The notes: generated by a model from the sequence alone, not told the origin. 64,000 bases of DNA from Paenibacillus xylaniclasticus (GCF_004001065.1 NZ_BIML01000023.1:1-64000), one strand, 5' to 3'. Positions 42,727 to 53,505 are shown, counted from the stretch's first letter. Translations and numbers: made by a program.

Positions 42727-43214
42727 AGGAATTTCCTCCGATCATAAAGAAAATGTCATTTTGTAACGAACATATGTTCCTATACTATTGTATCGTTGAT
42801 TGGAACCGTCTGGGAAGCATTTTGTTTAAAAAAAGATGTCTTCATTCCGATAACGTAAATAGCCAGATATTTCAGTGGCATGATGGAATAATAGGCAGCA
42901 GCGTAGTAAAAACTAGAACAACGTCTAGCGCCGATTGAGATGATTTACATCAAATGCTCGGCATATTGTAAAGAATTTCGGGGTGAAGGGAGACAAAAAA
43001 CGAACAATACGGACTTAAATCGACCAAATCTAACGGGAATATCAAATAATTGTGCGACTTATACGGATTTGAATTCATCTCTGTGTGAGAACGATATCAT
43101 TCCAAAGTGTTATTTCTGTCTCACAGAGGTCTATACTATAATGGTTTCAGGAATGAATATGATTTTCCTCCATATTGAATATCCAATATAATCCAAGACG
43201 GAGGTCACACATCC
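42727..43214 (+). other. Intergenic region upstream of odhA
   Basis: About 490 bases without a credible gene; the reading frames here lack ribosome sites and coding-like composition. The right part holds the odhA regulatory region (inverted repeat and -10 listed separately). Confidence 0.6.
43079..43142 (+). promoter_or_regulatory. odhAB promoter region with an inverted repeat
   Basis: CTCTGTGTGAGA (43079-43090) faces TCTCACAGAG (43119-43128), with one 2-base difference. TATAAT follows at 43137-43142, with a weak -35 overlapping the right arm (TTCTGT). The repeat could be a regulator site or an RNA hairpin; the regulator is not identified. Confidence 0.45.
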
Positions 43215-46085
43215 ATGTCAATGGACAACAGCAATTCACAACGGCCTTGGGAAGGGTTCTACGGGCCTAACCTTGGTTACGCGCAAGAACAATACGAGAA
43301 ATATGTTAACGATCCTGCTTCGGTAGATGAAGCAACGCGTGCTTTGTTCGAGCGCTGGGGGCAACCGCCGGCAGTCGAAACGACAGTTATAAGCGGAACG
43401 TCTGGTTCCGCGGCTATAGATGCGAATTTGTTGAAGAAAGCGGTTTCAGCAGGCAAGCTGGTTTCGAACATTCGGAGCTACGGCCACCTTGCTGCTAACA
43501 TCGATCCACTCCAAATCGGACCGAAAGCGGAGACCGGCATGATGGAAGCGTCCAAGTTCGGTATGACGGACTCGGATCTGGCAGCCATTCCGGCTGATCT
43601 GGTTTGGTTCAATGCACCTGCTGGAACGGCTAATGGTTACGACGCGATTACGAAGCTTAGAAAAGCATATACGGGCACAATCGCTTATGAGTTCAGCCAT
43701 GTTCATGTTGAACAAGAGCGCGATTGGTTGTATGAACAAGCGGAGAAAATGGCTCCGTCGTTCTCTTTGTCGAACGACGAGCGTAAAGCACTGCTGAAGT
43801 CTCTTGTTGAAGCAGAGTCCTTCGAGGACTTCCTGCACCGCACCTTCGTTGGTCAGAAGCGTTTCTCGGTAGAAGGTAACGAGGCGACTGTGCCGCTCGT
43901 GAACGAGCTTGTGAAGAATCTTGCTGACAGTGGCGCGAAGAACATTCTGCTTGGAATGGCTCACCGCGGCCGTTTGAACGTGCTTGCGCACGTACTTCGC
44001 AAACCGTATGCGAAGATTTTCTCGGAATTCCATCATTCTCCGAACCGGAACCTTGTTCCGTCTGAAGGCTCGATGGGCATTAACTACGGCTGGTCCGGCG
44101 ACGTGAAATATCACCTTGGCGCTGATCACGACCTGAAGAACGGCGAGGTTGTTCAAACTCATATTACGTTGGCGAACAACCCGAGCCACCTGGAATATGT
44201 CAATCCGGTTGTGCATGGCTACACCCGTGCTGCACAGGATGACCGTTCGAAGCCTGGCTATCCGGTTCAAGATAAGAAGAAAGCAGGCGCTATCGTCCTT
44301 CATGGCGATTCCGCATTCCCGGGCGAAGGCATTGTAACCGAGACACTCAACCTTGGTCAGCTGAAGGGCTATACCAACGGCGGCTCGATTCATGTCATCG
44401 TCAATAATAAAATCGGCTTTACGACAGAGAGCGTCGATTCGCGCTCGACTCATTATTCCAGTGACCCGGCCAAAGGCTTCGAGATCCCGATCGTCCATGT
44501 TAACGCCGACGATCCGGAAGCGGTCTTGCTCGCGGCTCGCATTGCGGTGAGCTACCGCACGAAATTCGAGAAGGACTTCCTGATCGATTTGATTGGCTAC
44601 CGTCGTTACGGACATAATGAAACAGACGATCCAGAGACGACGCAACCGACGATCTATGCGAAAGTCAAATCGCATCCTTCGGTTTCCCGCATCTATGCAG
44701 ACCGTCTCGTTCAAGAAGGTGTGCTTACGGCTGCTGAAGTAGACAGCATTCGCGAGGAAGCGCTGAATCGCTTGAAGGAAGCGTATGAAGAGATGAAGAG
44801 CAGCGAATCGCAGGAGCAGGTTCATCAAGTGGAGGACGTTCGTGCAGTGCGCCAAATCGGCAGCATCGCGACGGGCGTATCGCTTGAGCAGCTGCGCCAG
44901 ATGAACACTCATTTGCTGCAATGGCCAGCTCAGTTCAAGGTATATCCGAAGCTGCAACGCATACTGGAGCGCCGCGCGAACGCGTTGAACGAGGGCGAGA
45001 AGGTCGATTGGAGCCATGCCGAGACGCTTGCATTCGCCTCGATTCTGGCAGACGGCAAGCCAATTCGGATTACCGGACAAGATGCAGAACGCGCAACGTT
45101 CGCACATCGGAATCTCGTTCTTCATGATGTCGAGACGGGAGATACGTTCTGTCCGCTTCATAAGCTTCCAATGGCTAAAGCATCGTTCGCCATTCATAAC
45201 AGCCCGCTGTCAGAGTCGGCAGTGTTGGGCTTCGAATATGGATATAACGTTTATTCGCCGGAGACGCTGGCGATCTGGGAAGCGCAGTTCGGTGATTTCG
45301 CGAATGTCGCGCAAGTGCTGATTGACCAATTCATTTCGGCAGGCCGCTCCAAGTGGTCGCAGAAATCAAGCCTTGTTATGCTGCTTCCACACGGCTTCGA
45401 AGGCCAAGGACCGGAGCACTCCAGTGCACGTCTGGAACGCTTCCTGCAGCTATCGGGCGAAGAAAACTGGACGGTCGCGTACTTGTCGAGTGCTTCGCAA
45501 TATTTCCACCTCCTTCGCCGCCAAGCTGCGATTACGGAGACGGAAGCGGCTCGTCCGCTCGTTCTGATGGCACCGAAGAGCCTGATCCGCAATCCGCGCG
45601 TCGCATCGCCTGCTTCGGAATTTACGGAAGGCAACGAGTTCCGTCCGATTATCGAGCAGCCAGGACTTGGCACAAAGCCAGAGCATGTGAAACGTATCGT
45701 ATTCACGACTGGTAAGATGGCCATCGATCTGGAAGACGCGCTGCATAAGGAAGAGAACAAGGATAACGATTGGCTGCATATCGTGCGCGTAGAGCAGCTC
45801 TATCCGTTCCCGCAAGCTGAGATCGAGGCTGTACTCGCACGGTTCCCGAATGCGAAGCAGCTCATCTGGGTACAGGAAGAGCCGCAAAACATGGGCGCAT
45901 GGTCGTATATCGAGCCTCGTCTGCGTGCAGTCGCGGCGAAGGGAACGACCGTAAGCTACATTGGACGTCCTGAACGTTCGAGCCCTGCGAGCGGATTCCA
46001 GCATGTGCATGCATATGAACAACAACAAATTATCGCATCGACATTTAGCCAAAGACCAAGCTTGACATATAGCACTGGGAGGTAA
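43215..46085 (+). CDS. odhA: 2-Oxoglutarate dehydrogenase E1 component
   Basis: A 956-residue thiamine-diphosphate decarboxylase of the TCA cycle. It starts with the small N-terminal E2-docking region ([19 protein letters not shown]), followed by the E1 core: [19 protein letters not shown], the ThDP-binding [12 protein letters not shown] and [12 protein letters not shown] segments, and the C-terminal [26 protein letters not shown] half (quoted in part: [16 protein letters not shown]). Length is usual for Firmicutes OdhA. GGAGGTCAC precedes the ATG. It is followed by odhB after five bases; the complex also needs dihydrolipoamide dehydrogenase, encoded elsewhere. Confidence 0.97.
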   Translation: MSMDNSNSQRPWEGFYGPNLGYAQEQYEKYVNDPASVDEATRALFERWGQPPAVETTVISGTSGSAAIDANLLKKAVSAGKLVSNIRSYGHLAANIDPLQIGPKAETGMMEASKFGMTDSDLAAIPADLVWFNAPAGTANGYDAITKLRKAYTGTIAYEFSHVHVEQERDWLYEQAEKMAPSFSLSNDERKALLKSLVEAESFEDFLHRTFVGQKRFSVEGNEATVPLVNELVKNLADSGAKNILLGMAHRGRLNVLAHVLRKPYAKIFSEFHHSPNRNLVPSEGSMGINYGWSGDVKYHLGADHDLKNGEVVQTHITLANNPSHLEYVNPVVHGYTRAAQDDRSKPGYPVQDKKKAGAIVLHGDSAFPGEGIVTETLNLGQLKGYTNGGSIHVIVNNKIGFTTESVDSRSTHYSSDPAKGFEIPIVHVNADDPEAVLLAARIAVSYRTKFEKDFLIDLIGYRRYGHNETDDPETTQPTIYAKVKSHPSVSRIYADRLVQEGVLTAAEVDSIREEALNRLKEAYEEMKSSESQEQVHQVEDVRAVRQIGSIATGVSLEQLRQMNTHLLQWPAQFKVYPKLQRILERRANALNEGEKVDWSHAETLAFASILADGKPIRITGQDAERATFAHRNLVLHDVETGDTFCPLHKLPMAKASFAIHNSPLSESAVLGFEYGYNVYSPETLAIWEAQFGDFANVAQVLIDQFISAGRSKWSQKSSLVMLLPHGFEGQGPEHSSARLERFLQLSGEENWTVAYLSSASQYFHLLRRQAAITETEAARPLVLMAPKSLIRNPRVASPASEFTEGNEFRPIIEQPGLGTKPEHVKRIVFTTGKMAIDLEDALHKEENKDNDWLHIVRVEQLYPFPQAEIEAVLARFPNAKQLIWVQEEPQNMGAWSYIEPRLRAVAAKGTTVSYIGRPERSSPASGFQHVHAYEQQQIIASTFSQRPSLTYSTGR

Positions 46086-46090
46086 CCGCT

Positions 46091-47329
46091 GTGAGTGATA
46101 TCATCGTACCCGCAATGGGAGAATCTATTACAGAAGGAACGATCTCGAAATGGGTCGTTCAAGAAGGAGCAGCCGTTCGTCAAGGCGACGTACTGCTCGA
46201 ACTCGAAACGGACAAGGTTAACATCGAAATCGGAGCGGAAGCGGACGGTATCGTAACGAGCATTCTGAAGAAAGAAGGCGACACGGTTGCGATCGGTGAA
46301 GTAATTGGCACGATCGGCGAAGGCTCGGGCGCACCTGCGGCTCCTGCAGCGCCGGCACAACCGGAAGCGGCAGCTCCTGCTCCTGCAGCGGCACCAGCTG
46401 CGCCAGCAGCAGCGCCTGCACCAGTCGCTGATACGACGGGCGTGAACGCATCTCCAGCAGCACGTAAGCTTGCTCGTGAGAAAGGCATCGATCTGAGCGC
46501 AGTACCAACTCGTGATCCGATTGGCCGCGTTTATTCCGATGATGTGAAATCGGCATCGAACGCACCTGCACCGGCGCCTGCTGCTGCTCCTTCGGCAGCA
46601 GCAGCGGCACCAGCTGCCGTACCAGGCAAGCCTGCTGAGCGCAAGCGCATGTCGCGTCGCCGTCAGACGATTGCTAAACGTCTGGTTGAAGCGCAGCACA
46701 ATGCAGCGATGCTGACGACGTTCAACGAAGTCGACATGACAGCTATCCTGGACGTTCGCAAACGCCGTAAAGATAAATTCAAAGAGAAGTACGATGTCAA
46801 CCTCGGCTTCATGTCGTTCTTTACGAAAGCAGTCGTAGGGGCGCTTAAAGCATTCCCGCTCTTGAACGCTGAAATCGACGGCAACGACATTATCGAGAAG
46901 CACTATTACGATATCGGCATCGCCGTATCGGCACCGGACGGTCTTGTTGTCCCTGTCGTTCGCGACGCTGACCGTCTTGGCTTTGCCGAAATCGAGCGCA
47001 ACATCGTCGATCTGGCGAAGAAAGCTCGTTCCAACTCGCTGAGCCTGTCGGAGCTTCAAGGCGGCACGTTCACGATCACGAACGGCGGCGTATTCGGCTC
47101 TCTGCTGTCGACGCCAATCTTGAATGCACCTCAAGTTGGTATTCTCGGTATGCACAAAATTCAGCTTCGTCCGGTCGCTATCGACGCAGAGCGGATGGAG
47201 AACCGTCCGATGATGTATATCGCTCTGTCGTACGATCATCGTATCGTAGACGGCGCTGAAGCAGTAAGCTTCCTCGTTAAAGTGAAAGAGTTGCTCGAAG
47301 ATCCTGAATCGCTGCTGCTCGAAGGTTAA
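46091..47329 (+). CDS. odhB: 2-Oxoglutarate dehydrogenase E2 component (dihydrolipoyl succinyltransferase)
   Basis: A 412-residue acyltransferase. N-terminal lipoyl domain (about 1-78) with lipoylated Lys42 in [11 protein letters not shown]; Ala/Pro-rich linker (about 80-115); E1/E3-binding domain (about 118-152); second Ala/Pro linker; and the catalytic core (about 185-410) with His383 in SYDHRIVDG. It begins with GTG 46091, after GGGAGGTAA which overlaps the odhA end. A terminator follows, closing odhAB. Confidence 0.97.
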   Translation: MSDIIVPAMGESITEGTISKWVVQEGAAVRQGDVLLELETDKVNIEIGAEADGIVTSILKKEGDTVAIGEVIGTIGEGSGAPAAPAAPAQPEAAAPAPAAAPAAPAAAPAPVADTTGVNASPAARKLAREKGIDLSAVPTRDPIGRVYSDDVKSASNAPAPAPAAAPSAAAAAPAAVPGKPAERKRMSRRRQTIAKRLVEAQHNAAMLTTFNEVDMTAILDVRKRRKDKFKEKYDVNLGFMSFFTKAVVGALKAFPLLNAEIDGNDIIEKHYYDIGIAVSAPDGLVVPVVRDADRLGFAEIERNIVDLAKKARSNSLSLSELQGGTFTITNGGVFGSLLSTPILNAPQVGILGMHKIQLRPVAIDAERMENRPMMYIALSYDHRIVDGAEAVSFLVKVKELLEDPESLLLEG

Positions 47330-47342
47330 TTCTTAACAATAT

Positions 47343-47388
47343 AAGGTTGTGCGAAAACAGTGAGTCTGTTTTCTGCACAACCTTTTTT
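47343..47388 (+). terminator. Terminator of odhAB
   Basis: AAGGTTGTGC pairs with GCACAACCTT and inner AAAACAG with CTGTTTT, followed by six T. Confidence 0.85.
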
Positions 47389-47563
47389 GTGTTCGTACTC
47401 TGGCCACTCAATTCGATTTGCAGCGAAAGCTAAGTTACTGCACTTCTTGCACTAATGTAGATGAAAACGAGGGATGAGCTGAAAAATACTTGCAAAAAAT
47501 GTAGAAAACCTGCCTAACAAGCTCATTCGTTTATAATTTTTGCGTTTTGTAAAGGGATAAATT

Positions 47564-47597
47564 AAAAAGGGGCGGTCCATTAATATGGACAGGCCCT
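47564..47597 (-). terminator. Terminator of the GNAT gene (minus strand)
   Basis: GTCCAT/ATGGAC with flanking GGGC/GCCC forms the stem; on the minus strand it is followed by TTTTTAA. Confidence 0.6.
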
Positions 47598-47624
47598 ATT
47601 CCCTTTGCTGAGATACAGTAAACG

Positions 47625-48053
47625 TTAGATCAGCCTCTTCGTCATGACAACGTGAGGAATGCCTGCTTCCTCGAACACGTCGGACACGATCTCGTAGCCC
47701 TGCTTGGCGTAAAATGGCGCTGCTTGTGTCTGTCCGTGAAGCTTTGCTTGTATTGCACCTAGACGTTTGCCTTCCTCCTCAAGCGCCTTCGTAACCGCCG
47801 CTCCTATGCCATGCTTGCGGTACTCAGCGAGTACGCATATGCGTTCGAGCTTAGCCGTATCGTTCACAAGGCGAACTCGTCCGGTACCGACCGGGTCACC
47901 ATTATATTTGACAAGAATATGAGAAGCCGTCGAATCGTGCTCATCATACTCCTCGTCCTCCGATACGCCTTGCTCGTCGACGAATACGGTCCGGCGTATG
48001 CGGAAAACGTCCTCCAGCTCCTTATCCGTTCGTACGTGTTGTGCATTTATCAT
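47625..48053 (-). CDS. GNAT family N-acetyltransferase
   Basis: A 142-residue single-domain GNAT enzyme of the YjcF/ElaA-like group. The characteristic early FRIRRTVFVDEQGVSEDEEYDEHD stretch (in part RIRRTVFVDEQGV), the acetyl-CoA-binding V-L-AEYRKHGIGAAV loop and the late PFYAKQGYEIVS motif are visible. The substrate is unknown. AAAGGGG precedes the ATG. It is monocistronic, with a minus-strand terminator after the stop. Confidence 0.88.
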   Translation of the reverse strand: MINAQHVRTDKELEDVFRIRRTVFVDEQGVSEDEEYDEHDSTASHILVKYNGDPVGTGRVRLVNDTAKLERICVLAEYRKHGIGAAVTKALEEEGKRLGAIQAKLHGQTQAAPFYAKQGYEIVSDVFEEAGIPHVVMTKRLI

Positions 48054-48315
48054 TTTGAAGCCCCTTTCCTAAAGCGAAATTCAGTTCTAGCGTCAAGCAA
48101 GCCACAGCTGGATGGCCATCAGCGTTGTTGTACCATGATTGAATGGATAAAAGCAAGGTCAGAACGAAAGTTCCAAGTGGTTGGTTTGATTATACAATGG
48201 GTAATTAAGGATTTATGACCTATATTAAGAAGTTAATTGATGTGTTATATTGAGTCTAAATAACCGCTCAGCGTGAATATCGCAGGGGGATTTTTTTATT
48301 TCAAGGGGTTTATCA

Positions 48316-49881
48316 ATGGTAAAAGAATGGAAACAGTTTTGGGCACAGCCTCAATATTGGTCATTATTTGTCGGTGCAGAGATTATCGTTATTTTAGTCA
48401 CACAACGATTATTAAGCAGCTGGCAGGACATACCGGGCATGATCTTCTTTATTATGGCGTTTAATATGTTATTTCTACTATTTGGCACTGAACAGGCTAG
48501 ACTTGAGAACAAGCATCATACTGCGGAACTCATTTCATCTTTACCTAAAGCCGTACGTTACTATGGTGCGAAATTGTTATTTTGGCTGACTAATGTTGCT
48601 CTGTGGTATCTCTTATTCGTTGCGACATTGCTTATTAGTCTTGAACTGCGCGATGGTACAGATTTGTCAGTTGGTATCGTTCGAATCATTTTGGCTTATA
48701 CGTTTTGTAATTGGTATATTCCGTTCTTAGTGTTCGTTATTATTGGTTATTCTTTATTTACAATTTGGCCGTCCATTGGTACCTACGTCATATTAGCGGC
48801 GGTATGGATTTTATTGAGTCCATATAATCATTTTATCCACTTACTTCCGTCCAAATTGTCTCAATGGTTAGCAATAAGCGATATCAATTTTGAACATACG
48901 CTCAATTATTACGTAACCGAACATATGATCATTAATGATGGTGTAAAGTGGCAGAGATTGTTAGCGGTAATGGTTTCCGTAATGATCTATTGCGCTGCTG
49001 TCTCGGTTATACGAAAAATGAAAATGTTCCGATTGCTTTTGCCGGTACTTCTCCTATTAGTCATCATGATTCCGATGGTTGCTCCTAGCCAGCAAGTATC
49101 AGACATTGGCATGAATATGTCGATTGAATCGAACTCTCTACCAAAGAGCGAGTACGTCATACATGAATATCAAATGGACATCCGTCATGAACGTAGAGAT
49201 CATTCGTTCTCATATACCGCAGATCTATCTATTACTGCAAATTCGAATACGATTACCTTCGCACTGTGGAAAGTCATTCATATCAATAACTTGAGCTGGA
49301 ACGGTACAGAATTACCCTACGAACGACAAGGCAATTGGACAAGCTTTACCGTTCCTAATGGCATGTCACTACAAGGGACGCTTCATCTGGAGACTAGCTC
49401 GGAGCAGTACAGCGATGTTAATGCGAGCTCATTCGAGCTGCTGCCGACAATGCCATGGTACCCGATGCATCCAGAGGAAGCAGAAGACCCAATGGGAAAT
49501 GCTAAGAAAGAGCAGTATCGAATTACTGTACATACAGGTGGTACGGGTAAGCTCATAACCAATCTTTCGATAAATAAGGACGGCATATTGACCGGGGAAG
49601 CCTATGGTCCGACGCTGCTAAAAGCTCATTATGTTCATAACGATTCTACGGTTCGATTAATTCAATATGACGACAAAGCAGCCGATCAGCGTTGGAAATC
49701 GGTCACCAGCATTGTAGATCGATTGAATAAGGAGACGCACTCGAATCTTACATTACCGAAGCAAGTCTATTACGTTGCGTCTCGCTCCATGTTCTCAGCA
49801 AACCCGGATGAGGCTTTCCTCAAGCCGTTGCCGGTTTCCTTAGAGGCTTCAATACGTCAGAGGTTTTACGGCCAATCATGA
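48316..49881 (+). CDS. ABC-2-type membrane protein with a large extracytoplasmic domain
   Basis: A 521-residue protein: about six membrane helices in the first 230 residues, one more (about 238-258, LLLPVLLLLVIMIPMV), then about 260 residues predicted to lie outside. The membrane part resembles ABC-2 permease subunits that pair with the ATPase encoded next. The soluble part is beta-rich (SYTADLSITANSNTITFAL; HLETSS; PTMPWYPMHPE) and matches no named domain I recognise; ABC-2 proteins fused to M1-peptidase-like domains have a similar arrangement, but the HExxH zinc motif is absent. AAGGGG precedes ATG 48316. It leads a three-gene unit (permease, ATPase, permease), possibly an exporter of peptide or envelope material. 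Confidence 0.75.
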   Translation: MVKEWKQFWAQPQYWSLFVGAEIIVILVTQRLLSSWQDIPGMIFFIMAFNMLFLLFGTEQARLENKHHTAELISSLPKAVRYYGAKLLFWLTNVALWYLLFVATLLISLELRDGTDLSVGIVRIILAYTFCNWYIPFLVFVIIGYSLFTIWPSIGTYVILAAVWILLSPYNHFIHLLPSKLSQWLAISDINFEHTLNYYVTEHMIINDGVKWQRLLAVMVSVMIYCAAVSVIRKMKMFRLLLPVLLLLVIMIPMVAPSQQVSDIGMNMSIESNSLPKSEYVIHEYQMDIRHERRDHSFSYTADLSITANSNTITFALWKVIHINNLSWNGTELPYERQGNWTSFTVPNGMSLQGTLHLETSSEQYSDVNASSFELLPTMPWYPMHPEEAEDPMGNAKKEQYRITVHTGGTGKLITNLSINKDGILTGEAYGPTLLKAHYVHNDSTVRLIQYDDKAADQRWKSVTSIVDRLNKETHSNLTLPKQVYYVASRSMFSANPDEAFLKPLPVSLEASIRQRFYGQS

Positions 49882-49907
49882 AATACGATTAGAGGAGACA
49901 GTTGAGC

Positions 49908-50777
49908 ATGCTGCAATTAACAGGTATCACCAAACGGTTCGGCAGACGGGAAGTGCTGCACGAAATTAACGTATCTCTCGATAAAGGAGTTATTGGCTTG
50001 CTCGGTCCTAATGGAGCAGGCAAAACGACGCTGCTGCGTCTCTTAGCTACGGTGTATGAGCCGACATCCGGAAGCATCAGCCTCAATGGTGTTCAGTGGG
50101 CGAATAATATCGAGCAAATACGCAGACTTACAGGTTATTTGCCTCAGCATGTCGGTTTATTTCCAGCCTTAACCTCGTATGAATATTTGGATTATATTTG
50201 TATTTTGCGCGGAATTACATCGCGGAAAGAACGGCGAAGCTGCATCGAGCAAGTGCTTCATGAAGTAAATTTGGAAGATCGAGCGAATATGAGAATTCGT
50301 CGTTTGTCCGGAGGAATGAAGCAGAGGCTCGGAATCGCGCAAGCGATTATCCATGAGCCGGAGCTGCTGTTAGTGGACGAACCGACTGCGGGTCTGGACC
50401 CGGAAGAGCGACTTCGCTTCCGTGGATTGCTTCGCCGATTGGCCGAGAAGCGGATCGTCATTTTGTCCACCCATATTACCGAAGATGTGACGATGACGTG
50501 TGATAAAGTTTGTATGATGAAGAATGGCCATTTGCAATATTTTGCATCGTTATCGGATGTCGTTCAAATAGCTGCCGGGCATGTCTGGACATTGAAAGCA
50601 GATGCAGCGGAATATCGCCGAATTGCTGACAATCCGGCGATGCATTTAATTAACGCATCGGAGCGAGAGGGGAGCTATGATTTGCGGTTAATGTCAGTGG
50701 ACCGTCCATTGCCCGATGCTGTGCCGTCTGATCCAACATTGGAAGAGGGGTACATGAGGTGGTTAAAAGCATTATAA
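49908..50777 (+). CDS. ABC transporter ATPase, ABC-2 exporter type
   Basis: A 289-residue ATP-binding subunit. Walker A GPNGAGKTT (33-41), Q-loop YLPQHVGLF, signature LSGGMKQRLGIAQAI and Walker B LLVDEPTAGLDP are complete; H-loop in ILSTHITED. The final 60 residues form the usual C-terminal extension of drug or peptide exporter ATPases (BcrA-like). The start is ATG 49908, nine bases after AGAGGAGA; TTG 49902 is too close. It overlaps the next permease gene by 19 bases. Confidence 0.92.
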   Translation: MLQLTGITKRFGRREVLHEINVSLDKGVIGLLGPNGAGKTTLLRLLATVYEPTSGSISLNGVQWANNIEQIRRLTGYLPQHVGLFPALTSYEYLDYICILRGITSRKERRSCIEQVLHEVNLEDRANMRIRRLSGGMKQRLGIAQAIIHEPELLLVDEPTAGLDPEERLRFRGLLRRLAEKRIVILSTHITEDVTMTCDKVCMMKNGHLQYFASLSDVVQIAAGHVWTLKADAAEYRRIADNPAMHLINASEREGSYDLRLMSVDRPLPDAVPSDPTLEEGYMRWLKAL

Positions 50778-51400
50778 GCTTATGGACGTATTTGGCTAAA
50801 TCACAAGCTGTGTTTATTTTTCTTCCGATTGCGGCTTGCTTGATTAGTATTGCCTTGAGGAATCAGACTGCCTTCTCGGCACTCGATTTTCTTGCATTAA
50901 TCGGATTCTTAACTATTGTATTTCCGGCGGCAGGAATGAATGGAACATTAGGTTCATTGCATCAAAAGGAACTGTTCGTCTCCATGCCCATCTCGTCCTT
51001 ATCGCTTGGGATTGTTCAACCTGTCGTGTGGCTTACAGGCTATGGAGCTGCTATATCCGGTACATACTATGTAGTTGCCTCAACTGATGAGCGTTCATCG
51101 AATGTTGTATTCGCGCTGTTTGCTGCGCAAGCTGCTTTATTCGCATTAACTTGTTTCATCATTAATTTATTCAAGAATGCTGCAATTGGATTGAGTCTAG
51201 CGCTGATCTATATGATCTTCGGTATGTTTACTACTGGTACCGGACAAGGACCTTTATATCTATTTCAATGGTACAGACCTCGGCCATTTACGGCCCCTGA
51301 TGATTTAATGCTGGGGCAGCTTGTCGGAACGGCTGTACTGCTTGCTGCCAACTATATCGTTATTAAATATCGAAGCAAGTTTCAACTGCTCCCTTACTAA
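50759..51400 (+). CDS. ABC transporter permease, small ABC-2-like subunit
   Basis: A 213-residue hydrophobic protein with about six predicted helices and no soluble domain. It starts with GTG 50759 within the end of the ATPase gene, eight bases after GAGGGG. Together with the ATPase and the larger permease (48316-49881) it forms one operon closed by a terminator at 51418. It has no strong family motif; assignment as permease rests on topology and operon position. The substrate is unknown. Confidence 0.75.
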   Translation: MVKSIISLWTYLAKSQAVFIFLPIAACLISIALRNQTAFSALDFLALIGFLTIVFPAAGMNGTLGSLHQKELFVSMPISSLSLGIVQPVVWLTGYGAAISGTYYVVASTDERSSNVVFALFAAQAALFALTCFIINLFKNAAIGLSLALIYMIFGMFTTGTGQGPLYLFQWYRPRPFTAPDDLMLGQLVGTAVLLAANYIVIKYRSKFQLLPY

Positions 51401-51417
51401 CCGGTGGGATAACAAAG

Positions 51418-51463
51418 AACTGCCTCTTCCGATAGGAGAAATGTCGGGACAGGCAGTTTTTTT
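51418..51463 (+). terminator. Terminator of the ABC-2 operon
   Basis: AACTGCCT pairs with AGGCAGTT, inner CCGATA with TGTCGG (wobble), followed by seven T. Confidence 0.85.
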
Positions 51464-51618
51464 ATTAGGGAGGAACGACTTCGAATTCAATAATCATCAA
51501 GTTTTGACAATCGTTGGTCATTGACGATCGCGTGTCCAGTCTTTTACAATGTATCTAGTCATTTAGTCCCTTCAGGATAATTTTTCCTACTATGGGGTAT
51601 TAGAAAGAAAGGCCGATT

Positions 51619-52095
51619 ATGTCTAGAATTAGAGCAGTTGCAGTAAGCTTTTATTTAATGGTCGTGTATTGGGTATCATCGCATTTTCCAGATGCGCATA
51701 CGTTGTTTTTTCCGACACTTGGTGCGTTCTGTTTATTATTCATGACTCGGGCGTTCGAACGGAAAACGTGGACTCGGATAAGCTTCGGCGCTGTCATTGG
51801 CTCCACAGTCGGCACGATGCTTTATTCGATTAACGCGGGACCAGTTACGTTCTTCATTAATGCATTGTTGATGATCGGGCTTATTACGCGGATGAAATGG
51901 AATGCCCCGCCGATTATGGCGGTATCGTTCATTCCTTATTTCTCGCACCCGTCTGCAGTATGGGTGCTGCCGATTTCGGTCGCGTTGTCGCTGTTAGGGC
52001 TGATCGCGACGCTATGGCTGACGGAGACGCTGGAGCAGGGCTTTGTCGCTAGAAGGAGCAAGCAAATAAATATGGAGATGGAATCCGGAATGTAA
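51619..52095 (+). CDS. HPP-like membrane protein
   Basis: A 158-residue integral membrane protein with four predicted helices. Topology and the SHPSAVWVLPISVALSLLGL region (in part FSHPSAVWVLPIS) resemble the HPP family, some members of which are associated with nitrite transport in plants and bacteria. The classical HPP tripeptide reads HPS here. AAAGAAAGG precedes the ATG. Function is unproven. No operon partners: terminators or long gaps lie on both sides. Confidence 0.6.
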   Translation: MSRIRAVAVSFYLMVVYWVSSHFPDAHTLFFPTLGAFCLLFMTRAFERKTWTRISFGAVIGSTVGTMLYSINAGPVTFFINALLMIGLITRMKWNAPPIMAVSFIPYFSHPSAVWVLPISVALSLLGLIATLWLTETLEQGFVARRSKQINMEMESGM

Positions 52096-52245
52096 GGGCC
52101 GGAATGATATTGTCCATACCAATTATCATATCTACATATTGGGTTTAATTGAATGTATTACGCCATATTGCGTGAAGGGTTCGTCGGAAAACGAGGAGAG
52201 ACAGGTGGGAATGGCGTGTCAATTAGACAAGGTGAAGGCAGCGGT

Positions 52246-53505
52246 ATGTTCTATAAATGGAAGAGCTTAAAGCTCGCTGCTTTGCTGGCAGTACTGCTAG
52301 TGCTGTCAGCTCCTTCATATACCGTGAATGCGGAGATTGCGGCAGACAGTCAAGAGCAGTCGAAGCAGGTGGAGGAGATTGAGCCTCCCATTCTTCAATC
52401 GGAAGCAGCGATCCTGATCGATGCGCGGTCCGGTATGACGATGTATGAGAAAAATAAATCGGAGAAGCTGTATCCGGCTAGTATTACGAAGATTGTAACG
52501 GCTATCGTTGCAATGGAGCACTCGGCTTTATCTGATACTGTAACCGTTTCCAAGGCGGCTCGTTGGGAAGAGGGTACTCGCGTCTATTTGGAAGAGGGAG
52601 AGCAGATGTCGATGGAGCAGCTGCTGCAGGGCTTGATGATTAATTCGGGCAACGATGCAGCGACTGCTATCGCTGAACATATCGATGGGTCGAACGAAGC
52701 GTTCGCGCAGCGAATGACGGCGTTCGTGCGGGAGAAGGCCGGGGCGATGAACAGCCAGTTCCGCAATCCGCACGGGCTGCCGGATGAAGAGCACTACACG
52801 ACGGCGGAAGATATGGCGCGTATTGCGCAGTATGCAATGCGTAATGAGAAGTTCCGAGAGATCGTCGGGACGAAGCGGGTGGCTTGGAACGGTCAGTCGT
52901 GGCAGACGACGCTGGTGAATCATAACAAGCTGCTCGGCTCCTACGAAGGCGCGACCGGAATTAAGAACGGCTACACGCAGGCGGCGGGCTCTACGCTTGT
53001 CGCGTCAGCAGAGCGCAACGGCATGGAGCTAATTGCTGTTATCTTGAAGGCACCGACGTCGAATCAGCTGTATACTGAGATGAGAAGCCTTCTAGATTAC
53101 GGCTTTGCTGCTTACGAGCCAAAGCTGCTGTTCGATGAGAGTGAGACGTATCGGATGAACGGTATGCCAGCAGTCTCCTATATAGCGGAGGAGCCGATCT
53201 GGGCCGTTGTTCCGAAGGGCGAGACGCCGAAAATTATCGTTGACACGACAGGAGTTGTAAGGATTCTGACCTCGCACGGCTTGGAAGAAGCCGGCCGTTT
53301 CCAGGTGAGTCATGAAGAAGCAGAAGTGAGGACACTGGCAGCTCGGGTGAATGCGGGCGAGGTGTCGAGTATGTCTGCTGCTACTAAGGACGGTTCGAAC
53401 GGTGCAATGATCGGTTCGATGATCGGGCTATGTCTTCTCGCTGCAATCGGGATTGTGTTGTATAGGTATCGGATTAAACGAAAGAATAATATGCTGGAGC
53501 CTTAA
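52246..53505 (+). CDS. D-alanyl-D-alanine carboxypeptidase (penicillin-binding protein, class C low mass)
   Basis: A 419-residue DacF/DacA-type DD-peptidase trimming the peptidoglycan stem. Signal peptide at about 1-29, catalytic SxxK motif Ser79-Ile-Thr-Lys82, SGN motif (134-136) and third motif Lys240-Asn-Gly242 (KNG instead of KTG, as in some Firmicutes homologues). A C-terminal domain follows, then an anchoring helix (about 380-403) and a basic end. The start is ATG 52246, eight bases after GGTGAAGG and immediately before the signal peptide; the longer frame to 52153 adds an unlikely N-terminus. It may act in vegetative or spore cell-wall modification; the sequence does not decide. Confidence 0.92.
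   Translation: MFYKWKSLKLAALLAVLLVLSAPSYTVNAEIAADSQEQSKQVEEIEPPILQSEAAILIDARSGMTMYEKNKSEKLYPASITKIVTAIVAMEHSALSDTVTVSKAARWEEGTRVYLEEGEQMSMEQLLQGLMINSGNDAATAIAEHIDGSNEAFAQRMTAFVREKAGAMNSQFRNPHGLPDEEHYTTAEDMARIAQYAMRNEKFREIVGTKRVAWNGQSWQTTLVNHNKLLGSYEGATGIKNGYTQAAGSTLVASAERNGMELIAVILKAPTSNQLYTEMRSLLDYGFAAYEPKLLFDESETYRMNGMPAVSYIAEEPIWAVVPKGETPKIIVDTTGVVRILTSHGLEEAGRFQVSHEEAEVRTLAARVNAGEVSSMSAATKDGSNGAMIGSMIGLCLLAAIGIVLYRYRIKRKNNMLEP

Noticed and set aside
42753-43191. Two ORFs of 61 and 83 codons between the DUF5680-like gene and odhA
   Set aside because: No ribosome sites, biased composition and overlap with the odhA regulatory region; they look like chance frames.
43446-45197. A 583-codon minus-strand frame opposite odhA
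   Set aside because: It is the antisense shadow of a highly conserved gene; composition, lack of motifs and odhA conservation on the plus strand rule it out.
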